Assembly: GCA_009761415.1 (NCBI GenBank)
Contig: QUOL01000005.1
Location: 1,550,001 to 1,614,000, forward strand
From: Sarcomyxa edulis
Taxonomy: Eukaryota; Basidiomycota; Agaricomycetes; Agaricales; Mycenaceae
Direction of reading: 5' to 3'
DNA: 64,000 bases
Shown: positions 33,401 through 45,700 of the stretch, piece after piece
How the letters are laid out: each line of letters starts with the position of its first letter
How positions within the stretch are numbered: position 1 is the first letter of the stretch
The notes under the pieces: model-generated
Database searches by the model: none
What the model saw: only the letters and a program-made list of their open reading frames with translations
What the model was told of the DNA's origin: nothing
Program-made: the position numbers and the translations under genes

Positions 33401-34410
33401 AAACGCCTAATCCGTATGCTGAAGGACGAACACCTGCTTGGAACGCTAATTCAGGGACACCTAATCCATATGTAAGTGGAGCTAGAGGTAGGGGTTCGGG
33501 AGCGCCTGCTAGTTCATGGGGTGCCAGTGGTGGTGCAACGCCTGGTCGTAATCCTGTTACGACATCGAGGGCGGCGAACGCTTGGGGTACTAATGATTCT
33601 GCTTGGGGAACGTCAAGCTCACCTGTACATCAAAACTGGCCCACGGAGCCGGTCTGGGTGAGTTTCTGACGACTTGCTTCCATGGGTGTAGACGAGATAC
33701 TGACTCCGGTACTTGAATCACCTTAGAACGCCCCCACGCCCGCTACAGTTGCAACGCCTGCTTATGCCAGTGCGCTAACACCAGGAGCACCGACGCCAGG
33801 ACCCACTGAGTATTCTCGTGCTTCTAGTTCGTACGACAGAGAAGCGGCGTCTGCTCCTACCCCTGGTTCGGGCCTTGGAGACCCAGACAATTACATTCGT
33901 CACAGCATTGGCAAAGACGAGGGTATGTTTCTCTTCTTGTGTTATTTTCTCTGTCCCTCAAATGGCTGACCAGAACCTGTTGTAGTACATGAAGTACCTG
34001 AAATGTGGCTTGCAGATCCCAACTTGAGGTTAGGTCGTTTCAAAGGCAAACTACTTCTACGAATCAAGGGGACTCAGACGACCCAGTGGAAAGACTTGGA
34101 CCTGGAGGGTAAACAAGCCGTCCTTATAGCAGTGCAAACCCAGGATATGGCCAGTGGAACACAGACGGCGACGGTCAGGCTATTGGAGACTGGAGAAACT
34201 CGAACGCTTCCTATCAAGTTGTTACAACCCGTAGTGCCGGAACGCAACAGAGCTATGGCCCTTGTGATCCAGGGCGAACTCGTCGGGGAAGACGTTACAA
34301 TCGCTGAAGTCAACGACTCGAAGTACAGCGTAACAAGGAACGGAGACCCCCAGCGCACGCTTGTCGACGTATTGGATTACATGTTGGCAGAATTGTCGGT
34401 TCAGGGCTAG
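30498..34410 (+). CDS. SPT5: Transcription elongation factor SPT5
   Basis: Forms DSIF with SPT4, clamps RNA polymerase II and controls pausing, elongation and mRNA processing in the nucleus. Ten exons sum to 3396 nt (1131 aa): 30498-30740, 30793-30895, 30956-31197, 31245-32249, 32301-32398, 32456-32645, 32701-33089, 33153-33657, 33727-33922 and 33986-34410. Domains in order: very acidic N-terminus (DEEEEDEEDEDEEDEEEE), NGN domain beginning GRERDLVFSLMRK with GMIYVEARSSQQV, and several KOW motifs such as PGSWVRIKRGKYQNDLAQV, PGDHVEVFEGEQSGVHG, PGDHVKVMTGQNADE and ITVTVVKGAHKGYVG. A C-terminal repeat region of GRTPAWN and TPNPY units follows (33230-33475). A last KOW-like domain ends the protein. 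Complete, with no defects seen. Confidence 0.95.
33232..33475 (+). repeat. SPT5 C-terminal repeat (CTR) coding repeats
   Basis: Repeated codons give four to five units of the pattern GRTPxWN plus TPNPYA. In other fungi and animals Thr or Ser in this tract is phosphorylated by CDK9/BUR-type kinases; here the Thr of GRTPAW is the likely site (inference from the family). Confidence 0.8.
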
Positions 34411-34538
34411 GGGGAGTGATTCGAGCCATCGTTTGAAACCTGTATTCTAGTAGCTATGATATGCATATTTGATTGTTCTTGCTATACGCGATGCATTCCA
34501 GACGCCTAGGTGGACGTATGCTAGAAAAAAAGGCTGTG

Positions 34539-34567
34539 ATCCTCTCCTCTCTCCTCTCTCCTCTCTA
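34539..34567 (+). repeat. Pyrimidine microsatellite (TCTCTCC-like)
   Basis: Tandem 7-bp CTCTCCT-type units between the convergent 3' ends of SPT5 and MIC10. Probably a 3' UTR or spacer microsatellite. Confidence 0.7.
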
Positions 34568-34574
34568 ATCATGC

Positions 34575-35102
34575 TTATTGGCTCGGGGTACTCGTCGGCG
34601 TCTCCACTTGGGTATGAGGAATGATTCGCGTTCCAAGCACGCGCGATGCAGGGGAGAAGGAGCGGTCACAGTCGGCGTAAGAGGCCCCAGCGCCGAATCC
34701 TGTACCCAGAGCGATAGGCCATGTCCGCCCTACGGATAAAAATGAGACAGAGACTGTAAATGAGTGGATGGGAAGAATACGGACGACGGAAGAGGATTAC
34801 GGAGGCAATGACTCCTGCACTAAAGCCTACACCACTAGATTTCGTTCAATATTGAAAGAAAAAGATAGATAAAGAAATAAAACTCACGTTTTGACGAGGA
34901 GATCCGCCACTGTACGAGTACGCGTCCAAGGAACATAAATAGTCAGAATGCGGGCACGGAAGATCTAGGAGGTGAGCACAAACGCACAACACCGGTCATA
35001 CTTGATGGGCTATGTTAGAATCGAACATTTTCTTTATGAACCAATTGAGTGTACCTTCTGGCTGATGATATCCTCGCTAGAGTTTGGTTTCGATGTAGAC
35101 AT
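34575..35102 (-). CDS. MIC10: MICOS complex subunit MIC10 homologue
   Basis: Core MICOS membrane protein that bends the inner membrane at crista junctions. Five exons, 35055-35102, 34991-35009, 34888-34909, 34785-34834 and 34575-34729, sum to 294 nt (97 aa). The sequence starts MSTSKPNSSEDIISQK, continues PIKYDRLADLLVKT, then GVGFSAGVIASVILFRRRTW and PIALGTGFGAGASYADCDRS. Two glycine-rich membrane hairpin segments (GxGxxxG and GTGFGAG) around a short positively charged loop are the MIC10 hallmark, as is YADC. Three exons are 50 nt or shorter, so the gene is invisible without splicing. The C-terminal tail is Thr/Pro-rich. Head-to-head with ATPase copy A (186 bp between start codons). Confidence 0.87.
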
Positions 35103-35288
35103 GAGAGCTGAGAAACGGCTGCACCGTGACCCGAGGACGACTTGAGTCTTGAGATCGTGAGTACCGGCTGAGTTTGAAACGGCACCGCGACGTCGAAACT
35201 CCGCGTCGCGTCTCTCGACTCGACGTGCCACTCACCTTGAGATCTAACCACCACCATCGATATCGATATCAATCTATCGCCTACCATT
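35103..35288. promoter_or_regulatory. Divergent promoter region of MIC10 and ATPase copy A
   Basis: 186 bp between the two start codons. Contains repeated CGACG/GCGTCG-like words (35200-35226) and a GATATCGATATC palindrome-like stretch near 35257. A weaker relative of the last 60 bp precedes ATPase copy B. Confidence 0.4.
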
Positions 35289-38200
35289 ATGTCAACTTCC
35301 AATCACCAGAACTACACTACAGTCGCAGATCGCGTATCTTTTACTCTTCAAGAGCACCAGACATTGAACGAGGAGATGAACGAGAAGCTGAAGATTGAAT
35401 TCGAAGTCGAGAACACCAATTCCATCGCCATTTCCGCCACAAGAGACCTCCGAGACATTCTCAATGTTTTCGTCTCGACCTCAAAGGGGCGACTTCGGAA
35501 GACTGACATCCCTCACTCAACCTTGCGTCAAAACATCGAGTTCATGCAACTGATCAATCGATGCCTCAACAAGGGAGAATACGACGATATTCGTAGACTT
35601 AGTACGCCTCTCAGCCACTCCCGCCAGTCGATTTATATGTATGCTGTTACCCAGATATTCTCCAACCGGAACTATCTGAGGAGAGTAAAGGTGAGCACGG
35701 GTCATCTATCCTACATTTGATTTGCTGATGGATTGTTAATTCGGCAGAGAGAGGTATGTTGCTCCATATTTTCTTACTTATCACGTCATTCACTAAATTT
35801 TTGTCATCATCTATCCAATCATGAACAAAGCCTGGAGAGGCGAGTACCAAGGACAGTATCATCGCCTCCTTTACAATAATATCGCCAAAATGACACGGCA
35901 AACGGAGTACGGTAATACAGTCTCTCTGATTCAAAGCTCCGCCACCGGTAAATCGCGTACGGTGTATGAATATGCATCCCTAGTGTTCGCGATCCCATTC
36001 AATCTTCGCGAGGATAACGAGCCCAATGGTCTGTCTCGCTTTCGAATGAAGAGTGCTCTTTGAATGATTTTGGCTTTTCTTCATCAGACTCTGCGTGGTC
36101 TAAACCCGACCTCAAAGTTCGCGAGCTCCTTCGCAGTAATCTCAGAGATCCCTACCGCCAGGAACTTTATTATCTTATCTTCTTCGCCAGTTTGTTCCGT
36201 AAGCTGCTAAAAATCGTCTCGACCCTCGACAAGCAAGCTACCCTCGAAGACCTTGCGTTGGCTTGGAGAACGTATCTCGACAATAGTGCACATAGGCAAG
36301 CCCTATATGATGACGTCTGTAGTGACGCCAAAAAATCCGACGACGACACGCTCAGCCTCGAGACGGCTTCGCAAACGGCTAACAGAGAGCTAGAGAGCTT
36401 GCTAAATGTCATCACGTCGAAGGTTTTGAACCCCCATCCTCCCAACGTCCCCAAACTTGTGATATACTTTGACGAGGCACATGTGCTCACCATCCCTGTC
36501 CTTGGCCCAAACACTTCGAAGACGATCTACGACGCCCTACGCTCGTCCGTCAGCCATTTCATGACCAAGAGATTGTTTGTTCTCTTCATGTCGACCGCAT
36601 CCAAGCTCGAAAAATTTGCACCACCTTCCATACTTGGTAGATCGGCTCGTATATCCACTCGCCTCACCGCTCAGGCACCGATAACGGAGATCCCTTTCGA
36701 CTGCTCCCCGGATTTGCCTATTCGTGAGAATGTAGAGACGCTCGCAAGCGTTGCTGATGTCCAATTTATGTCACGGTTTGGCAGAGCCCTGTAAGTTCCG
36801 AATCTTCTATGAGCTTGGAAAATCTGCCTTTTTGACGCTTTATTCCCCGCAGGTTTTGGAGTCTCATAAAAGCTGGCATATCTTCGGCACGGGTGCTTGA
36901 TATTGCTTCTATTAAGTTACTGTGCAATTCGCAGACCCAGAGCCCCGCGTCTTGGACGAGCGCAGCACTATTAGCACTGTTGGACGTACAACTTACGCTC
37001 AGTTATGAGGCCAAACGGGAAGCAGCTCGGGAGCACGAAGCGAATCTCGTCGCTAATCACATGCGATTGGCTTATTCTGTCCCCACTTCACGGGAGTACA
37101 TGCGATCTGGCTACTCTTCCGAGCCTATCCTCGCTGAAGCGGCTGCGATTCTTATTCAGCGCAAGAACAAACACTCGGGGGCTTCGTGGGATGTTGACAC
37201 TATTTACCAGTCCATGCAAGATGGACTTCTGGACAAAGGAGAGATGGGGGAACTCGTAGGACGTCTTTTACTGACCAGAGCATATATGCGAGCGGCCGCT
37301 CAGGATCAGCCGCAGGACTCTTTTAGCAAAGGCGTCAAACTCATCGATTTCTTGAAGGAGTTGGTCGCAGACGGATTCATCAACGACATTCTTGAATGTC
37401 AGCCTGTTTCCGGTAGTCTACCACTCCAGAAAGCTTTCGAGGAAGCATATGTGCGCTTTACACACTGGATCAAGATGGCCGACGATTCAGGGACAACTAC
37501 AAAAGCTGCCACAGCAGCATTCTTGCGCTGTGCAGCCATTATTTGCCGCACCAATGGACCCGTCGTAGACATGATCATCCCTATCCTCATGTGGGATACG
37601 GTCATTGGGGAATGGGCCATATCGGGCATCCTAGTACAGATCAAGCGTCGCCTTGAACCTGGAACTGTCCAGGCCTACCAAATCCACGAAGAGGACATTG
37701 AGTTCTTTCCTCCGCTCGAGGAGTCACAGATACCTGATCTTGTATCAAACTTCGAAAATATGCCATCGCGTCCAGAGCCTAGCGAACGACCTTATATCGG
37801 CCTAGTGATGGAACTTGGTGTGCAGCCTCTTATTCCTCCTCAAGCTTACACGTCCGTCAAGCTTGAGAGGAAAGGGAACAAAAGCGGGGAAACGAAAAAA
37901 GACAAGAAAAGAACGCGCGACGCGGATATCCCTCCTCAGTCTCCTTCTACCTCGAAACGCCGACGCTGTGCCGCCAAAGTTCCCCCGGGAACATCTTTCC
38001 GTGTCGTGATTACTGCGCCGCCCACTCGTCGTCTGTTCCACGCTAAGAAATGCCATCCACAATACAACATATTCATCTACGGCTGCTCCAGCACATGTTA
38101 CAGAGTCATCGGTGATGCAGACAAAATCAAGTTCACCAAGCTTCTTCGCACTGGGGATCTCCTTGCGGAGTACCCCAGAGACGATTCCGACTCTCTCGAT

Positions 38201-38464
38201 GCAGTGCTCAGAATGAAACCCTTCTTCAGCGCTGGTGAACCTTCCTACGGTTGGTTTGATCGTGCTGCTCTCAACTTGAACAAAATACTGGACGACTCAG
38301 ATACAGTCGGCGTTCTTGCTGGAGAATTCGACGAGGATGCTGTTGAGCGCTTGATTGGACAAGTGGAATCTACCAGGCAGAATGCTGACAAATTGAACAT
38401 GGAGTATGAGGACGTAGAAGACAACGATTCGGTCGAGTCCCCGGATGAGTCAAGTTTGACTTGA
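35289..38464 (+). CDS. P-loop ATPase of unknown function, copy A
   Basis: Large basidiomycete ATPase-type protein with no recognised role. Exon 1 (35289-35690) starts MSTSNHQNYTTVADRV and ends SIYMYAVTQIFSNRNYLRRV. After a small intron cluster the ATPase core begins WRGEYQGQYHRLLYNNIAKM, with Walker A-like LIQSSATGKSRTVYEYA, then FAIPFNLRE. At about 36030-36060 the frame changes (see findings). Next come ELLRSNLRDPYRQELY, Walker B LVIYFDEAHVL and LFVLFMSTASKLEKFAP, a plausible sensor 1. The last exon (36853-38464) is a long helical region with no known domain, a Lys/Arg-rich linker, YNIFIYGCSSTCYRVIG and a C-terminal acidic tail. Inverted copy B lies at 48569-51684. P-loop plus DEAH means NTPase; transport, immunity or effector roles cannot be told apart. 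Confidence 0.6.
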
Positions 38465-38793
38465 TGGAAGACTTGGGTTGGACATGTCATGATCTCCCTT
38501 CTTTGTGTCGTGTACTTATGTTTACCGATTCTACTGTGACACAATATGCAACGCAATGATAGAGAAGAAACCTTTGAACCCTCCAGTCTAAATCGCACGG
38601 CGACATGCGAATGATTCCAGCAAGCCAATCCAGATCACTTCAAAAAAAATTATGAAGGAGTCTCGCATCCGTTGGAATGTGACTCAAATGAAACAAAATA
38701 TATAGACGTGCTATAGAGCTTCGGGAGAAGATACAAATTTCCAGTGCGCCACACACAGTTTACATCCTACATGGCTGTCCACAATTTCCATGC

Positions 38794-41700
38794 TTAACGC
38801 CCGTTATATCCCTGTGGCTGGTACGTATACTGTTGTCCATAATTCGGCGGGGCGGTAGCAGGTGGTGGTGGAGCATTGTATTGATACGCGTTCGCCGGTA
38901 ATGGAGGAGCGGGAGAAGAACCGTAAGATTGGTACGATACGGGAGGTGGCGGCGGTGGGAACGATCCGTATTGCTGTTGCTGTTGAGAATTGGGTGGTTG
39001 GTATTGATACGACGGCTGCTGTTGCTGGGAGGGCGGTGGCGGCGGGTATGACGCGTACTGCTGGCCGTAAGATTGAGGCCGTACGGGAGGAGGTGGGGGT
39101 GATGTGGGGTTGGGACTTGGATTCGGCTGACCAAACATGCTTAGGGCAGCGTATGGATCAGCAGGAGGGGGTGCGGACGGGGATGAATATGAAGACTGTG
39201 TGGGCTGCGGTGGAGGTGGAGGGAATGACGAGGGTCGTGGTGGCTGATATGCCGATGTGGATGATGTACTATGATGATGCTGATGTTGACGCTGTTGTTG
39301 CTGCTGGTCTGGAGGTGGAGTGCTTCGCCACTGAGATTGGGACGAAGTTGGGGGTGACGTAGGTCCTCCTCGCAAGCTCATGGAAGAGAACGAGGATTCA
39401 AGGCTCGATCCTGACCCTGATGTAGGTGGAGGTGGTGGAAGAGGTGGTTTCGCAGCGAGAGGGGGAGGCAGAGCAGACAGGGAGGACAACCGTTTCTCGG
39501 TCTCCAATTTTCCAGACAATGCCTCGCGTTCGGCTATTCGACCAGAAACGAAGGATTTGACATTTCGTCGGAGCCCAGCAGTCAACTCGGTCAGCTCAGT
39601 GTAGAATTGAAGGCCTTTGCTATATAGAGGCATTAGTATATAAGATACAGGGGGGGAACGAAACATATACGCACGCCAAACCATCTCGTACCTCCATATA
39701 CCCATCCCTCGCTCTGGAAAACCTTCTGATGGTTTCTTTCTTCTTCTTTTCTCGCTCCTCCCACTTTCTAGCACCGGGACCGCGTCCAGCTAGATCCTTC
39801 AGCCCTTTCCATAGCGTAGCCGTCTCTTGCAAGGCGATCTGTTGATGGTGTACTGTTGCCGCAAGTCGCTGCTGGTAAGGTCTAAATTTCTCTAGCTCAG
39901 CTGCAAACAGTGTCGGTTCAACGCCAGAATTACGACGGTTGAGGAGTAAGAGGTGCGATACATCGTCGGTTTGAATCTAGATCCCAACACCGTCGTAAGC
40001 TCCAAACCCGAAAAAACGAAGAGACACAGATGCGAATACCTTTTCCTTGAGGTCTTTCAACACTTCTTGCCTCTCTTTTCCAATCTTACTTACACGAGTC
40101 AACCGGTCCTCTATCTCTGCAACATAATACCCGATCTTGGCTCGTTCTTGGGTATCGTCCGCCTCATTGCCAGTGTCCAAGTCAAGGAGGTTATCTCCAC
40201 CACTACCGCCTCTCTCTGTGCTTGCTCTGAAGACTTCCTCGACCTCCTGCGACAGTAGTAGCCTGATATCTCCCTTGACAGAGTCCCACAACGCGACGAC
40301 TTGTTGATCAGAGGCAGCAGCAGCATCCAGAGCCCCGAAATGCGATTTCAAATCCTGACGGAGGGATCTCGTCAAAGACGCAGACGGTGGTTGAGTCCAG
40401 AGATGTTCGTATCTGACCCGCATCATCTCGCAATCCTTCGACTCAACTTCCAAGTCCCTCGATATACTATCCAGCTCCCTCCGCACGGTATCTTTCAGCC
40501 TGTTCAATTCATTCATGATCCCGTCCACACCTTCTCTCTCCTCCACTAAGGCGATATCCTCTTTCCATCTCCTCACATCAACCGGAACTTCCTCCTCTCC
40601 TCCAACTTCGCCCTCCGCCATTGCTTTGTACCTTACTAATCCCTCTTTAACTCCCATAACATCAATCGCACTCCTCGCCTCTCCTTCGGCCCCCTCCGCC
40701 TTTTCGACTTCACCTCTCACGAGCTTTGCCTTTTCCTCCGAGTACACGCTAGCGCTCTCATGCACACTCAACGGCACCAATCTCACAAACATGTCTTGTC
40801 CGATCACCTTTTGCACTTCCGGCGCACCATAGACTTCTTGTATTGGTATGGCAGTCGCCACCACCAATTTATCAATAGGAGGCAATGCCTCCGGCGAAGG
40901 TAGCACAGCGTTATAAATGAGGTCGTTCTCACGTTGTGCTTCGGCTTTGCGTCCAGAAACGAGTGCAAAGTGGGCTTTAGTACGTTCTTGAATGGACGTA
41001 CCGGCGTCGGCTGGTAAATTGGGAGACATGTGTGTTACGAAAAGGGAGGCGAAGGAAGAGGCCGTCCGAGAGGCTTCTTTGGCGAGTGTTTCGGCTACGG
41101 TGAATCGAACGAGGGCGTCTCCGTGTTTGTTGGCTGCGTTATCGGCCAGACCGCGGTAATATTGGGATAGGGATGTGAAGTATTTGGATTTTATCTAGTT
41201 TCAAGTGTCTAGTGCGATTCTGTAATGATACGATCACACTCACCTGAATAAGAGTGACCCAATTTCTATCAAATATCCCCTTGCCCATAAATTCCTTGAC
41301 CTCATCTTCCAATGATCCATACATCGATGCAGCCTGCGCTGCAATCTTGCTTACCAACGCATTTCCCTTCTTCTCGTCCATGCATTTCTCAAAGAAGACT
41401 TCCGTAGCCTGAGCCAGTGTCAAGCTAACTAAAAATTTGATGACCTCCCTGCTCAAATCCGTAGAAGGTGCATGCAGGAAATTCTCGTTGATGTACGTGA
41501 GCATTCCTGCACAGGTGCGGAAATAGTAGAAGGCGCGTTTCAGACCTTCTGGATCAGACCTGTTCTGGGAAGCGGAGATGGAAGAATGAGTGGAGGCGAT
41601 GAGAAAGAGGATTGAGGCCTTCTCGTAGGCTATGGATGTCTGGGTCGTTAGTTTGGTCGTGAAAGCATCATGCCATGGAAAGTTGACACGGATCTCTGAG

Positions 41701-42006
41701 AAACGGAGTTCCAAGAGTTCCAGTTGCCCGAAATATTTGTAAAGAAGGTCTCGGGCTACATGAAGCCAAGGCTCAGAGTATCAGATAAGGAGAAATTGAC
41801 GAAGATGTAGATTACGTGCCTGTCATATCGCTACCAGCTCCACGAACAGCATCTTGGCGACACCGCTGTAGAGCAGCACATTCTCCGGCATAATTGTCGG
41901 GATTCTCCCCGTAAGATTGAGATATCAAAGTACGGATGGGAGTGGTCCAATCGACTTCCTCTGTTGTCTTTTTGGGTATCGAAATCATGGGAGACTGATG
42001 CGCCAT
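38794..42006 (-). CDS. BRO1: BRO1-domain vacuolar sorting protein (ALIX/Bro1 family)
   Basis: Class E vacuolar-sorting factor that binds ESCRT-III (Snf7) and recruits a deubiquitinase at endosomes. The start [20 protein letters not shown] then [19 protein letters not shown], and [18 protein letters not shown], are the BRO1 domain N-terminus. Then come [68 protein letters not shown] and [17 protein letters not shown]. The coiled V-domain follows ([46 protein letters not shown]). The C-terminal third is Pro/Gln/Tyr-rich with PPPPP runs and repeated YQ and QQQ tracts. About six exons; the first donor near 41823 is ambiguous between GT and GC. It lies between the inverted ATPase copies. Confidence 0.88.
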
Positions 42007-42265
42007 TATAGCAGACTAGCCCTGGATGATAATCTGGCGAGAATGAGTCCTGAGAGGTCCTGAGATGAAGCCAAGACGAGGGAGTTAAGAGTGGAAATAG
42101 CTGCGGACTCAAGAGAGCACCGCCACGTGTGATCTAATAACTACTCCCAGCTCATCCAACTAACGCGAGGAGTTTAACAAAGGACGTTCACAACTGAGCG
42201 TCATTCGGAGGACAAGTGGGAGGATGCACGCCTAAAAAGCATACGATCTCAAGTCAAGCATGAGG
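42007..42265. other. Left flank of copia insertion
   Basis: Upstream region of BRO1 and host DNA up to the TGAGG target duplication (42261-42265). Read on the minus strand it continues the hAT-like frame for four more codons to a stop. Confidence 0.5.
42261..42265. repeat. Target-site duplication, left copy (TGAGG)
   Basis: TGAGG directly abuts the left LTR and recurs at 47734-47738 after the right LTR. Five bp is the usual Ty1-copia duplication length. Confidence 0.9.
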
Positions 42266-42711
42266 TGTGAGACGTACAAACGGAAGCGCGCGCGCTAGAG
42301 TAGAAACTAAGCTCAGTCGTTGTACTGACAACGTCTAATAATATATTCACCTAGAGTAGAAACTAAGCTACGTGCATAGGTAAGTATCAGATAGATAAAT
42401 GAGAGATATGAAGAGCTCACCTCAGTCGTTGTACTGACAACGTCTGAGGTGTAGCAATAAAATATACTACTTTATATACTCGAAGTATCGGAAACTATCC
42501 GTAAAACTCCAGGTAAATTCACCTGGGTCCAAAAGTCTGTTACAAAGCTATTCTACAGTAAAAGGTATAGTAGAAGGTACGGGTTTTGTGGCAAAGGGGA
42601 GGTATGGAGAGGATTGTATTCACATACCGCATATGGATATCGCGGCTTGCCGGCCGGGCGTCTGTCGGCGTCTATCGCGTGATGGGACTGACGCAGCTTG
42701 GGATTCCAACA
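42266..42711 (-). repeat. 3' LTR of copia element
   Basis: 446 bp, TG...CA ends. It carries a direct internal repeat of a CTCAGTCGTTGTACTGACAA segment (two copies about 110 bp apart). Appears identical to the 5' LTR. Confidence 0.93.
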
Positions 42712-42720
42712 CTCCCCCTC
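42712..42720 (-). other. Polypurine tract
   Basis: On the element strand the sequence before the 3' LTR reads GAGGGGGAG, immediately after and overlapping the stop codon; it primes plus-strand DNA synthesis in this class. Confidence 0.8.
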
Positions 42721-45700
42721 AAGCTGTACGAAGTCCCAGCTCGGACGCGAAATGCTTGACTTTTGCAGAGGGTAAGGCCTTGGTGAGTGTGTCGGCTATC
42801 ATGTCATCAGTGGGACAATATATGAGTCGGAGGGATCCTTCTTCGACGATCCAACGTATGAAGTGGAAGCGTACGTCGATGTGCTTTGTGCGAGCGTGAT
42901 ATTGATGATCTTGAGTGAGCGCGATCGCCGACTGATTATCTGAGAATAAAGTCGTCGGTTCCGAAAAAGGAAAGAAGATCTGCCCGATCAGTGATCTCAG
43001 CCACAGCGCCTCTTTCGCTGCGTGCGTCGCTGCGATATACTCGCTCTCCGTCGTCGACAACGATATAATCTCCTGACGTTTAGAGCTCCAAGAAACAGCC
43101 CCACCATCGATAAGAAACGCGTACCCTGACACGGCATGTCGATCTTCGGCCATGCTGCCATCAGCATCTGCATACCCAGCCAGGATTTTCTTCACCTCAC
43201 CGAACGTCAACCAAAGATCGCGCGTCCCTTTCAAGTAACGAAAAACGCGTTTAACCGCGTTCCAATGGACGGGACCGGGATTCGTTGAAAATCGCGAGAG
43301 GGTGGACACGGCAAAGGAGATATCGGGACGCGTACCGAGAGACGCGTACATCAGAGAGCCTACAGCCTCTCGATAAGGTACGTCTCTCATCAATGCATAT
43401 TCCTGACTGGTAGAAGGAGATTGGGAGGTGGATAGGTGGATCTGGGTTTCCATAGGAGTGGAAACTGGCTTCAAGTCCTCGAGGCTGTATCGACGAAGGA
43501 TCGAGTCGATATACGCGCGTTGGCACATGTGCACAGTACGTTTTTCTCGATCTCGTTTGATTTCGATGCCGAGCAACCAGTGAAGCTCCCCCAGGTCCGT
43601 TATTTCGACATATCGACGAATTTCGGTCTTGAAATTCTCGATTAACCTCAAGCTCGTCGCCGCCAGCGTACAGTCGTCAACGTGGACGACGACAATCATT
43701 AACGCGTCGCGTTTTCGACGAAAAAACACGGCTTGGTCGACTTCACACCTCAAGAAATCCATCGAGCGTACCAAGATATCGATTAGCTTCTGGTACCAGC
43801 GCCGGCCGCTTTGCTTCAGGCCATAGAGGGTCTTCAACAAGTGACAGACCTTGTTGGAGGAGTTGGGAGCAGGGTAGCCAGGAGGCTGTTTCATGTAGAT
43901 GTTCTCCTGCGAGGTAAGTTCTCCATTTAAGTATGCTCCTTTGATGTCAATCTGATGGAGTTCCATGTCGAGCCTTGCAGCCATAGCGAGAACGGCCCGA
44001 ATCGACGCGAGCTTCGCGACAGGCGCGAACGTATCAAAGTAGTCAACTCCAGGGACCTGCGAAAAGCCTTGGGCAACAAGGCGAGCTTTGTAACGGACGA
44101 CGTTACCGGCGGCGTCCTTTTTCGCCCGAAAAACCCACTTCGAGCCAACAATATTCACTCCTTCGGGTTTCTCAACAAGCTCCCAAGTCCCAGCCTCTTG
44201 CAACACCTTCAACTCGTCGAAAATCGCCTCCTCCCACTGTGGCCAGTCAGGACGACCTCGCGCTTCGGCCAGAGTCCTCGGTTCAAGCGCGTCGACATCG
44301 GCCATTTCTAAGGCCATCGCGAATTCGTCCAAAAAATCGTCGGCGACCATCATCCAGTCGCTGGTGCCCTCCCCCTCAAGAACTACTTCCTCAGCAGTCT
44401 CGGGCACAGTTGGCAACTGCACACCAGCTGGGATTCTCGGATCGCGAGTGGCGTAGGGCGAAGTCACGGCTTTTCCCGCCAGTAAGTCAGCAACTTTACT
44501 GCTTGGTCGTCGTTCGCGGCGGGATCGTGTAGGCATGGGCTCGAGTGGTTCAAGAGGTGGTGGAGGATTGTTATCCTCAGGAATGGAGGAAACTGGAGCA
44601 GAAATAGGGGCAGATTTCGAATTTTTCGAATTTCCGGTGAGTTTTTCATTCTGCGCAGTCGTCTCGTCAAACTGCACTTCCTCCCCCTCGAGACGAGTGC
44701 TCAGAGCTGCATTCTCATCCCAGTAGACGTTCCTTTCGACGCTAATGCTCTTTTTGTCAGGCCAATACACTCGATAACCGGCACTTCGATCATCGACACC
44801 CATCCATCGCCCCTCCTTGACGCGGCCACCCAACTTGGTGCCTTTTTCAAGACGCACCCAGACCTTGCTCCCCCACTCTCGAACGCCCCGCAAATCGGGT
44901 TTCTCGTGGTGTAGAGCCTCGTATGGCGTCGTTTCATCCAGGGCTTTGGTTGTGGTCCGATTCATCAACCACACCACATGTCGGGCCGCCTCTCCCCATA
45001 GGAATCTCGGGAGGCCACTGGCATGTAACAGAGCTCGAATACGCTCTACGATGGTGCGATTACGACGTTCCGCGACGCCGTTGTGCTGCGGAGTGTCGTG
45101 CACGGTAAGTTTTTGTTTCGTGCCCTTCGACTTTAAATGGGAAGTAAATTCCTTTCCCAGGTATTCTCCACCTCTGTCAGAGTGAAGTACCTTCACTTTG
45201 GCACTGTGCTGAGTGTCGCACCACGCCTCGTAAGTTTTGTAGGCATCAAACGAGTCCGATTTTGCTTTGAGAGTATAAAGGTGGGTATATCGCGTTTTAT
45301 CGTCGGTGAACGTGATGTAGTACTTCTTTCCACCTATCGTAGCCACAGGAGCAGGTCCCCATACATCTGTATGGACTTCTCCACCAAATTCGGCGGCTCT
45401 CTCCCCTTCACGGACTTTCGCGACAGGTTTTCGCGTCGCCTTGGCATAAGTGCAAGACTCGCAGAAGACACTCTCGTCGGCGGACTTGTCGAGACGTACA
45501 CCAGTCACCAGACCCTTCTCGACTAGTTTTCGAGCGGTCTCAGGGGATATATGCCCCATTCGACGGTGCATCTCCATCACGGTAAGTGTTTCCACAGCCG
45601 AGTTTACAGAATCAACATCTGCTGACTCGTGGACCACACGATACAGGCCCTTATCGTTCTTTGGCACACGGCCAACCCTCTCCCCATCAGGACTACGGAT

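Noticed and set aside
38862..39774. Long plus-strand frame of 166 codons opposite the BRO1 C-terminus
   Set aside because: It is the antisense of the Pro/Gln-rich BRO1 tail; composition explains the open frame and it has no motif.
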